Below, piece by piece: positions 8,493-16,416 of a stretch of 38,671 bases of DNA; the stretch's first letter is position 1; every line of letters starts with the position of its first letter. The notes under the pieces are model-generated. The model searched no databases. It had not been told where the DNA came from and saw nothing but the letters and a program-made list of their open reading frames with translations. A program made the position numbers and the translations under genes. The stretch comes from UBA6814 sp040753075 (GTDB taxonomy: Bacteria; Desulfobacterota; Desulfovibrionia; Desulfovibrionales; Desulfovibrionaceae). The stretch covers positions 1 through 38,671 of the forward strand of contig JBFMHA010000027.1 in NCBI GenBank assembly GCA_040753075.1, given 5' to 3'.

Positions 8493-8508
8493 AGCAACCC
8501 CTGTGCCA
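8493..8508 (-). promoter_or_regulatory. Sigma-54 (-24/-12) promoter for the flp-tad operon
   Basis: On the minus strand the sequence reads TGGCAC AGGGG TTGCT: a perfect -24 element, five-base spacer and perfect -12 element, with ten bases between the invariant GG and GC. Transcription would start near 8481-8483 and run into flp. Sigma-54 promoters need an enhancer-binding activator; one is encoded at 14132-15541, but a link between the two is inferred only. Confidence 0.85.
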
Positions 8509-8667
8509 ACGCCAGGCCGGGGCCCGAAATTCACCATATTTTACTAGACATTCCGACGCATTAGACAGAATCGCCCGGCCCGCACTCCGGCCACTCCCCG
8601 CTCTTGCGCACGCCCTCACTTCATTTTTCGTGAAGCGCTGCGGCCGCGGCCATATGCAACCATCCGG

Positions 8668-8691
8668 AATCATGAATCATAAATCGTGAAT
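8668..8691. repeat. Three tandem 7-bp repeats in the divergent tad promoter region
   Basis: AATCATG, AATCATA and AATCGTG follow one another, then AAT. They lie about 160-180 bp upstream of the predicted sigma-54 start of flp, a distance typical for activator sites, and about 210 bp upstream of the plus-strand tadE. The spacing is below one helical turn per repeat, so a cooperative site or simple chance are both possible. Confidence 0.4.
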
Positions 8692-8898
8692 GGAGCCCCG
8701 AGAAACGGATGCCTGAATTCATTTTTTCTGAAGACATACCCGACCTCCCCGCCCGCAATTTTGAATCCAGGGCACAAATCAATAAAATTATCTGTTTTAT
8801 TTCAACATATTATAGAAACACCAGTTACTCTCTCCGCCCCCGGAAACGCTGGGCACGCCCCTTGCTCATGACGATCCAGGACATACGAGGACCCCACC

Positions 8899-9306
8899 AT
8901 GCGCACCAGAACCTGCCCACCCGATCCCCGGCGCTCCCAGCGCGGCATGGCCGCGGTGGAAATGGCCCTGGTCCTGCCGCTCCTGGCCTCCCTCCTCTTC
9001 TTCCTGGTGGAAGGCGCCGGGGCGTTCCGGGCGTCCCTGGTCCTGTCCGAGGCCAGCCGGGAGGCCGCGCGCCTGGTGCTGCGCACCGGCGACGCCGCCG
9101 GCGCGGCCTCCCTGGTCGCGTCGCTCACCGGGCGCCTGTCCGGGACCGTTCCTGCAACCAGCGTGAGCGTGGACAACACCGCACACACCGTCACCGTGCA
9201 TGTGGAGTACGCCTATGCGCCCGTCATCTCCGACAACCCGCTCCTCGCAGCCCTGCCCGACGGCCGGCTCACCCTGCGCTCGCGCACGGTCATGCCGCTG
9301 CCCTAG
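8899..9306 (+). CDS. tadE: TadE-like minor pseudopilin
   Basis: A 135-residue protein with a basic leader ending QRG (Gly16), then MAAVE with Glu21 at +5 and a hydrophobic segment (about 20-38), the TadE pattern. The C-terminal half is a small extracytoplasmic domain ending RTVMPLP. The start ATG at 8899 has GAGGA upstream at good spacing. It is the first gene of the plus-strand operon, divergent from flp. The following TadG frame overlaps its 3' end in an unusual way (see that entry). It is likely processed by the TadV peptidase of the opposite operon. Confidence 0.88.
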   Translation: MRTRTCPPDPRRSQRGMAAVEMALVLPLLASLLFFLVEGAGAFRASLVLSEASREAARLVLRTGDAAGAASLVASLTGRLSGTVPATSVSVDNTAHTVTVHVEYAYAPVISDNPLLAALPDGRLTLRSRTVMPLP

Positions 9307-10537
9307 CTCCCGCGGCTCGGCGCCCCTGCTGGTGGCCCTGCTCCTGCCCGCGCTCCTGGGCATGGCCGGCCTGGCCGTGGACGCGGGCAACCTCTACCTG
9401 GCCCACTCCCGGCTCCAGGCCGCGGTCGACGCCGGAGCCCTGGCCGGCAGCCTGGAGTTGCCCTTCGACCCCGAGGTCAGCACCGGCAAGGTGTCGGCCG
9501 CGGCCGCGGCCATGGTCCAGGATAACTACGCCGATGCGGTGCTGGACAGCGTGAGCGCGGGAGCCGAGGTGCGCAGCGTGGTGGTGGCCGCCCACGCCGA
9601 CGTGCCCCTCATCCTCATGCCGGTGCTCGGCCTGTCCTCGGGCCGGGTGGAGGCCAGGGCCGCAGCCGGGTTCAACAACCTGGAGGTGGTGCTGGTCATC
9701 GACAATACCGGGAGCATGAAGGGCGCGCCCATCCAGCAGGCCAACCTGGCGGCCGAGAACCTGGTGAACCTGCTCATCCCCGAAGGGGCCCTGGCCGCCA
9801 TCAAGGTCGGGCTGGTGCCCTTCCGGGGCATGGTGCGGGTGGGCGCCAACGCGGACGGCCTGGCCCCGGGCTGCCGCAACGCCGACGGATCCTTGAACAA
9901 CGGACTGCGCCCCGAGTACCTGGCGGCCAAGTACCGCTATCCCGCGGGCTCGACCCTGCGGGTGGACTCCGACACCTGCCCCGCCATCCCGCCCATCCTC
10001 CCCCTGTCCGACAACCGGGACGCCATCGTGTCCGCCATCGAAAGCCAGAACGCCCTGGGCTCGGGCTCGGGCACGGCCATCGGCGAGGGGATCAAGTGGG
10101 CGCGCCACGTGCTCTCGCCCGAGGCCCCCTTCCGCGAGGGCTCGGCCGACGACGACATGCGCAAGATCATCATCCTGCTCACGGACGGCGACACCGAGGA
10201 CGGCGTCTGCGGCGGACCCTTCGCCATCTCCTACACGCCCAACAACTACTGGACCAACGCCCACTACGGGATGCTGGACATGGGCGCCCACTGCAACGAC
10301 GGCGGCGGCATGAACCGGGCCATGCTGGACCAGGCCGCAGCGGCCAAGGCGCAGGGGATCGAGATCTTCACCATCCGCTACGGCGTCTCGGACAGCACGG
10401 ACATCGCGCTCATGAAGGCCGCGGCCTCGTCCAAGCCCGGCGCCGACGACCACTATTTCAACGCGCCCTCGCCCTACGACCTGGACACCATCTTCCGCCT
10501 CATCGGCCGGCAGTTGGGCTGGCGGCTGCTGGACTAG
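9215..10537 (+). CDS. tadG: TadG-like protein with von Willebrand factor A domain; start uncertain
   Basis: The protein has a TadG N-terminal membrane segment (RGSAPLLVALLLPALLGMAGLAVD), then NLYLAHSRLQAAVDAGALAG, and a vWA domain beginning VVLVIDNTGSMKG (MIDAS D-x-T-x-S) with ILLTDGDTED as the second metal-site loop. Such TadG proteins bind ligands or stabilise pili outside the cytoplasmic membrane. The start is unclear: no ATG, GTG or TTG with an SD lies just before the membrane segment. In-frame options are ATG 9200 or 9215 (about 90-105 nt inside tadE) or GTG 9332 (inside the membrane helix). Removing one base near 9304 would join MPLP to SSRGSAP. An indel is therefore possible. The body of the gene is sound. 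Confidence 0.85.
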   Translation: MRPSSPTTRSSQPCPTAGSPCARARSCRCPSSRGSAPLLVALLLPALLGMAGLAVDAGNLYLAHSRLQAAVDAGALAGSLELPFDPEVSTGKVSAAAAAMVQDNYADAVLDSVSAGAEVRSVVVAAHADVPLILMPVLGLSSGRVEARAAAGFNNLEVVLVIDNTGSMKGAPIQQANLAAENLVNLLIPEGALAAIKVGLVPFRGMVRVGANADGLAPGCRNADGSLNNGLRPEYLAAKYRYPAGSTLRVDSDTCPAIPPILPLSDNRDAIVSAIESQNALGSGSGTAIGEGIKWARHVLSPEAPFREGSADDDMRKIIILLTDGDTEDGVCGGPFAISYTPNNYWTNAHYGMLDMGAHCNDGGGMNRAMLDQAAAAKAQGIEIFTIRYGVSDSTDIALMKAAASSKPGADDHYFNAPSPYDLDTIFRLIGRQLGWRLLD

Positions 10538-10545
10538 GAGGTCCC

Positions 10546-11022
10546 GTGCGACGCACCCCGAACCAGCTCCCCGAACGCGGCGCAGCCGCCCTGGAGGCGG
10601 CCCTGGTGCTGCCGGTGCTGCTCCTGCTGGCGGTGGGGGCCATGGAGACGGCCTCGCTCCTGAGGGTCTGGCTGGCGGTGCAGAAGGCCTCCGCAGCCGG
10701 AACCCGGATGGCGGCCACCGGCCAGGGGGAGGAAACCGGCGATCGCCTGCCCCGCATCCGGGCCGCGGCCGAGCGCTTCCTCGCCGACCTGCCCGGCGGC
10801 GCGACCGAGATCGCGGTGCGCTCCTGGCCGGGAGCGGCCTTGAACGGAGCGGCCCGCGAGGGAGATGCGGGCGAGCCCTGCGACATGGTGGAGGTGGAGG
10901 TGACCCGCTCCTGGTCCCCGGCCACCCCGCTCATGGCCGCCCTGCTCCCCGCGGAGCTCCCCCTGTCCGGCGCGGACCGCAAGGTCAACGAACCCTGGCG
11001 GCCCTGCGCGTCAGGCCCCTAG
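10546..11022 (+). CDS. TadE-like minor pseudopilin (third copy)
   Basis: A 158-residue protein with leader MRRTPNQLPERG, cleavage expected after Gly12, then AAALE with Glu17 at +5 and a long hydrophobic segment (about 17-36). The extracytoplasmic part contains one Cys near EPCDMVEVEV and another at the C-terminus (RPCASGP). The start is a GTG at 10546-10548 with AGGAGG just upstream, 8 nt after the TadG stop. It belongs to the TadE/TadF class; which of the two is not clear from sequence alone. Confidence 0.82.
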   Translation: MRRTPNQLPERGAAALEAALVLPVLLLLAVGAMETASLLRVWLAVQKASAAGTRMAATGQGEETGDRLPRIRAAAERFLADLPGGATEIAVRSWPGAALNGAAREGDAGEPCDMVEVEVTRSWSPATPLMAALLPAELPLSGADRKVNEPWRPCASGP

Positions 11023-11037
11023 ACACGGAGGAACACC

Positions 11038-11556
11038 ATGGAACGACCGCCCACCCGCTCCCTTTTGGATCTGCCCCGGCCCACGGCCCGGGGAAGGCCC
11101 GGACGCGGCCTGCTCCGCCGCCTGTCCCTGTTCCTGCCCTGGGATCTCACCGCCCGCGGCGATATCGCAGCGTTCGATTCCGGCCGCCGGGAGTCGTTCA
11201 TCACCGCCCGCGAATTCTTCCTCTCGGTCCTGATCCTCGGCCTGCTGGCGGTCTGGGTGCTGGAGTTCGCGCCCATGCTCCATGCGGTGCATGCGGTGCG
11301 CAGCGCGGCCACGGTGGCCGCCAACCTGGCCGCCACCGGGTCGGGCGGCGCCGGCAGCGCAGCCCGGGGCTGGATGGACGACCTGCCCGGCGCCGGACGG
11401 GGCGAACTGTCCATCCGCCGGCTGGGCGGCCCGGGAGGCGACCGGGTGGAGGCCGTCGCCCGCCTGGACTACTACCCCAGCACCCCCGTGGTCCGCGCCT
11501 TCCTGCCCCGGGTCATCCGCCTGGAGGCCGTGGAGGAGCGGGATATGGAGCAGTGA
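11038..11556 (+). CDS. Unrecognised membrane protein of the plus-strand tad operon
   Basis: A 172-residue protein following the third TadE by 15 nt, with GGAGG before the ATG. It has an unusually long, Arg/Pro-rich N-terminus (1-57), one membrane segment (about 58-78) and an extracytoplasmic tail with an AATVAANLAAT stretch resembling the post-membrane helix of pseudopilins. It lacks the G/xxxxE processing site of TadE proteins, so TadV probably does not cleave it. I do not recognise the family. Its position suggests a structural or anchoring role in the pilus. Confidence 0.75.
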   Translation: MERPPTRSLLDLPRPTARGRPGRGLLRRLSLFLPWDLTARGDIAAFDSGRRESFITAREFFLSVLILGLLAVWVLEFAPMLHAVHAVRSAATVAANLAATGSGGAGSAARGWMDDLPGAGRGELSIRRLGGPGGDRVEAVARLDYYPSTPVVRAFLPRVIRLEAVEERDMEQ

Positions 11557-12028
11557 GGAGGCGCAGCAACTGCGCCCCTCCCAACAGTCTGGCGACGCAT
11601 GTTCTAGCCTGCGTTGAATGCCGTCGTTCTTCTCAACACCATCAAAGAAACCGCACTGTCCACGACGGCAGATCATGGCCACAGGCACGACTATTTCACA
11701 CGACATGGGAGGGTTATTCCCAGACGCTATTCTTCCCAGCGCAAAGGAATGCATCGACATTAGCCTCTCATCAACTTGAGACTCAACCATGCTTCCGCGT
11801 TTGTTATTGACATGGATTTGATCTATTCCGTATATGCGGGATATTCCAAGAGCGACGCGGGACACAATCACCCTCCGGCTGCACGCGACCTCGCATGGAG
11901 TGACTCCTCCCCCCCCATCCCGCCTGCCCTTGAGGACCGATCCCGGACCGTCCAGGCGGGGGCGTCCGGGCCTGACGCATAGGCCCTTGGCAACGCGGCG
12001 AACCGGTTCTCCAAAGCAAGGGGGGTGT
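11557..12028. other. Intergenic region and leader upstream of the CstA-family gene
   Basis: A 472-bp region with no convincing gene. An imperfect hairpin (GGAGGCGCAG with CTGCGCCCCTCC, 11557-11582) follows the tad operon but has no T run. The sequence 11590-11840 is relatively AT-rich and holds the cstA promoter candidate. The predicted leader of about 185 nt contains a GGGCC/GGCCC hairpin near 11967-11985. I could not match the leader to a known riboswitch. Confidence 0.5.
11807..11836 (+). promoter_or_regulatory. Sigma-70-type promoter candidate for the CstA-family gene
   Basis: A perfect -35 (TTGACA, 11807-11812) is followed after 18 bp by TATATG (11831-11836). Transcription would start near 11843, leaving a long leader before the ATG at 12029. 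Confidence 0.5.
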
Positions 12029-13771
12029 ATGAACTCGCTCGTGGTCGCCCTGTTGTGCTTCGTGGGCTACATCGTGGCCTACCGCACCTACGGCAGGTTC
12101 CTGTCGAAGAAAATCTTCCAGATCGACGAAACGCTGGCGTGTCCGAGCAGCAGCCTCCGGGACGACAAGGACTACGTCCCCACCAAGAAGGAGGTGCTCT
12201 TCGGCCACCACTTCACCTCCATCGCCGGCCTGGGGCCCATCGTGGGCCCGGCCATCGCCATCATCTGGGGATGGGTGCCGGCCGTGCTCTGGGTCTTCCT
12301 GGGCTCGGTGTTCATGGGCGCGGTGCACGACTTCGGCTCGCTCATGGTCAGCCTGCGCAACCGGGGCCGTTCGGTGGGCGACGTGGCCGCGAGCCTCATC
12401 AATCCCCGGGTGCGCACCCTGTTCCTGCTCATCATCTTCTTCGAGCTGCTCATCATCATCGCGGTGTTCGCCCTGATCATCGGCATCCTCTTCAACATGT
12501 ACCCGGCCTCGGTGCTGCCCGTCTGGGCCGAGGCGCCCATCGCCGTGTACCTGGGCCACGTGATCTACAAGCGGGGGGGCAACGTGACGGCCTGGGGCGT
12601 CGCCGCGGTGGCGGTCATGTACGCCACCGTGGTCCTCGGCGCCTATCTGCCCTTCGCCATGCCCGAATTCCTGGGCCTGAACCCGGTGGTGCTCTGGGTG
12701 CTCATCATGCTGGCGTATTCCTACGTGGCCTCCACCCTGCCCGTGACCACGCTCCTGCAGCCGCGCGACTACATCAACGGGCACCAGCTCCTGGTGGCCC
12801 TGGCGCTCCTGTTCACCGGCGCGCTGGTGGCCCATCCGGTCTTCGTGGCTCCGGCCCTGAACCTGAGCCCCGAAGGCGCGCCGCCCATCCTGCCGTTCCT
12901 GTTCGTGGTCATCGCCTGCGGGGCCATCTCCGGCTTCCACTCCCTGGTGTCCAGCGGCACCAGCGCCAAGCAGTGCGAGAGCGAGCGGGATTGCCAGTTC
13001 ATCGGCTACGGCTCCATGCTCACCGAGGCCGCCCTGTCCACCCTGGTCATCGTGGCCGTGGGCGCGGGCATCGGCATGGGCTTGTCCACCCCCGACGGCG
13101 GGATGCTGGCCGGCCCCGAGGCCTTCACCACCCACTACGCGTCCTGGGCCACGGCCAACGGCCTGGGGGCCAAGCTCAAGGCCTTCGTGGAGGGCTCGGC
13201 CAACCTCATGGGCAGCTTCGGCATACCCGCCGAGATCGCCCTGACCATCATGGGCGTGTTCCTGGTGAGCTTCGCGGCCACCACCATGGATTCCGCCACC
13301 CGCATCCAGCGCTACGTGGTGGCCGAGCTGGCCCAGGCCTACAACGTGAAGTCCCTGAGCACCAAGCACGGCGCCACCCTGGTGGCCGTGGGCAGCGCGG
13401 CGGTGGTGTGCTTCAACGCCGGCTTCGGCATCGACGCGGTGAAGAAGGCGGCCCTGACCCTGTGGCCGCTGTTCGGCACGGTGAACCAGCTCATGGCCGG
13501 CATGGCGCTCCTGGTGATCACCGTGTACCTGGCGCGCAAGAAGGCTCCCACGGTGTTCACCATGCTGCCCATGGTCTTCATGATCGCCATGACCGGCTGG
13601 GCCATGGGCGTCAACCTGACCGCCTTCGCGGCCAAGCAGAACTGGCTGCTCTTCGTCATCGGCCTGGCGGTGATCCTCCTGGAGATCTGGATGATCATCG
13701 AGTCCGTCATCGTGCTCAAGGAGATCTACGTCAACAACCGCCACGCGCCGGACGCCACCCCGGCCCACTAG
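12029..13771 (+). CDS. cstA: CstA-family carbon-starvation / pyruvate carrier
   Basis: This 580-residue polytopic inner-membrane protein belongs to the CstA family, whose characterised members (E. coli CstA and BtsT) import pyruvate or peptides. The N-terminus NSLVVALLCFVGYIVAYRTYG, the GHHFTSIAGLGPIVGPAIAI motif (about 63-83) and HDFGSLMVSLRNRG are diagnostic. More than twelve hydrophobic helices are visible. It is shorter than E. coli CstA (about 700), as in the short anaerobe form. The start ATG at 12029 has AAGGGGGG upstream; the frame is open further back but lacks family residues. It is monocistronic, with its own promoter candidate and a strong terminator at 13795-13826. Confidence 0.93.
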   Translation: MNSLVVALLCFVGYIVAYRTYGRFLSKKIFQIDETLACPSSSLRDDKDYVPTKKEVLFGHHFTSIAGLGPIVGPAIAIIWGWVPAVLWVFLGSVFMGAVHDFGSLMVSLRNRGRSVGDVAASLINPRVRTLFLLIIFFELLIIIAVFALIIGILFNMYPASVLPVWAEAPIAVYLGHVIYKRGGNVTAWGVAAVAVMYATVVLGAYLPFAMPEFLGLNPVVLWVLIMLAYSYVASTLPVTTLLQPRDYINGHQLLVALALLFTGALVAHPVFVAPALNLSPEGAPPILPFLFVVIACGAISGFHSLVSSGTSAKQCESERDCQFIGYGSMLTEAALSTLVIVAVGAGIGMGLSTPDGGMLAGPEAFTTHYASWATANGLGAKLKAFVEGSANLMGSFGIPAEIALTIMGVFLVSFAATTMDSATRIQRYVVAELAQAYNVKSLSTKHGATLVAVGSAAVVCFNAGFGIDAVKKAALTLWPLFGTVNQLMAGMALLVITVYLARKKAPTVFTMLPMVFMIAMTGWAMGVNLTAFAAKQNWLLFVIGLAVILLEIWMIIESVIVLKEIYVNNRHAPDATPAH

Positions 13772-13794
13772 CCGCGGTCCGCGTCCCGTGAAGA

Positions 13795-13826
13795 AAAAGG
13801 CCGCCGGTTCGCGCCGGCGGCCTTTT
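13795..13826 (+). terminator. Rho-independent terminator after the CstA-family gene (bidirectional)
   Basis: AAAAGGCCGCCGG pairs perfectly with CCGGCGGCCTTTT around a 6-nt loop. A and T runs flank it on both sides, so it can also end the converging minus-strand transcript of 13872-14135. Confidence 0.93.
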
Positions 13827-13871
13827 CGCCTCTCCCCCCGCGGCGACAACGCCAAAACGCGGAAGAGTCCC

Positions 13872-14131
13872 CTATCCGGCCTCCCCCCGCTCGTACACCA
13901 CCTTGGGCGTAAGCGTCTCCAGCAAAACCCCACCCTCCGCCATGAAATCCTTCATGGTCTTCCAGCCCAGCCCCACGGTGTACTCGAAGCGCTGCATGAG
14001 CCCTTCCTTCTCCAGTCGGGAAAGGGCCTGCGCGCCGTTGGCCAGGGCCTCCTCCACCAGAGCCACGGCCTTGGCGTAGTTCTCGAAGCGCTGCTTCCAG
14101 CGGACGTCCTGGCTGGTCATCGCGTTCTCGC

Positions 14132-14135
<4 letters not shown>
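13872..14135 (-). CDS. Truncated HI0074-family (HEPN) nucleotidyltransferase substrate-binding-like protein
   Basis: An 87-residue protein matching the start of the HI0074 family: TSQDVRWKQRFENYAKAVA, then LEKEGLMQRFEYTVGLGWKTMKDFM. HI0074-type proteins are HEPN helical partners of minimal nucleotidyltransferases, often about 135-145 residues, with an RNxxxH-like motif in the second half. Here the protein stops after TPKVVYERGEAG, where the family reads about DxxREAFxxGLI, so the catalytic second half is missing. No MNT partner is adjacent. The GTG at 14133-14135 overlaps the activator stop (GTGA); the ATG at 14118-14120 fits the family N-terminus better. It may be a remnant or a short adaptor. 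Confidence 0.75.
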
Positions 14136-15541
<1,406 letters not shown>

Positions 15542-15618
15542 AGCATCGCCCGGGCCTGCTGCTCAACCTGCGGCGGCCGGCCCCGCGGCGGGAAGCGCAG
15601 CCCGGGTCGGCGCAGCCT

Positions 15619-16163
15619 TCACCACAGGAGGCGCACGTTGCCCAGGCGCACCCGGGACAGGCCCGCCTCCCTGGCCGCAGCCAGGCAGTCCTCGGCCAGG
15701 GCCCGCGGGGTGGGCGGCAGGTCGGCCATGCCGAAGGCGGGGTGGAAGGCCGGGAGCGCGTAGGGGATGGCCGGGTCCACGGCCGCGATCTCCCGGGCCA
15801 GGGCCCCCACCTCGGCCGGGTCCAGGTAGCCCGTGACCAGGCAGGTGGAGGCCGCCACCAGGGGCGGCTCGGGCCGCTCCCGGGTCCTGGCCCCGGCCCG
15901 GCGGAAGTTTTCCAGAGTACGGCGGTCGCCCACCCCGGTCAGGACCCGGTGCAGGGTTTCGTCCGCAGCCTTGAGATCGAACTTGACGCACCCGCCCGAC
16001 TCCAGGGCCAGGCCGGCAGGCGAATCGGGGGTAGCCTGCTCCCGTGCCCCCCCGGACAGACCCAGTCGGCCACGCAGTTGGCGGGCAGCGGGTCGTGATG
16101 CCACGACACCAGGGCCGCGGCCACCTGCGTCGAGTCCGTTCCGCACAACTGGCACCGGGCCAT
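15619..16163 (-). pseudogene. Decayed radical-SAM activating-enzyme-like gene (PflA/COG1180 type)
   Basis: Three frames each carry part of one protein. The N-terminus (ATG 16161-16163, SD AAAGGAGG) gives MARCQLCGTDSTQVAAAL, then DPLPANCVADWVCPGG. A second frame continues TGAGYPRFACRPGP. A third gives ALESGGCVKFDLKAADE through to YLDPAEVGALAREIAAVDP and RVRLGNVRLLW, stop at 15619-15621. These are in the right order for a radical-SAM protein of the pyruvate-formate-lyase-activase-like group. At least two frame changes and large internal deletions have occurred, and the region that should hold the CxxxCxxC iron-sulfur motif is gone. It cannot make an active enzyme. Confidence 0.75.
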
Positions 16164-16416
16164 GTCCGCCTCCTTTGGCTGCAGCTACGTTTCTCCCGCT
16201 TCCCCCCGGAAACCGCAAGCCATTTCGCGACTCCAGGGAGCGGCGGGAGGAGTCGAATGCGCGGAAACAGGACATCCGCGCCGGCCCCCGCCGGAACCCC
16301 ATGGGATACGGCCGGAAAAATGCCTTGAGTCCGTCTCCAAAAAATGAAACACAGACCCCGCCCCCTGGCGGCCCCCGGCCGCCCGGAGTCCGACATCTCC
16401 CGCCAAGGAGCCCCCC

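Larger units (their letters stand above)
8420..8898. other. Divergent intergenic region between the two tad operons
   Basis: This 479-bp region has no convincing gene. It holds the flp leader and sigma-54 promoter, the 7-bp tandem repeats, and an AT-rich block (about 8755-8825) that stands out in this GC-rich DNA. That block has a TATTAT -10-like hexamer at 8808-8813 but no good -35, so the plus-strand promoter is not resolved. AATCAATAAAATTA at 8777-8790 resembles an IHF site but has one base too many in the spacer. Confidence 0.6.

Noticed and set aside
8709..8898. Possible N-terminal coding sequence upstream of the plus-strand tadE
   Set aside because: AT-rich, no SD, and the frame then enters tadE out of phase.
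11843..12028. A known riboswitch in the cstA leader
   Set aside because: Compared by eye with SAM, THF, ZTP, fluoride and c-di-GMP cores; no convincing match.
11804..13933. Long minus-strand frame opposite the CstA-family gene
   Set aside because: His/Gly/Gln-rich translation with no domain; a shadow of the plus-strand coding sequence.
16257..16328. A 23-residue ORF with a good SD (GGGAGGAG) upstream of transketolase
   Set aside because: Could be a leader peptide, but there is no supporting attenuator or codon pattern and chance is likely in this GC-rich gap.
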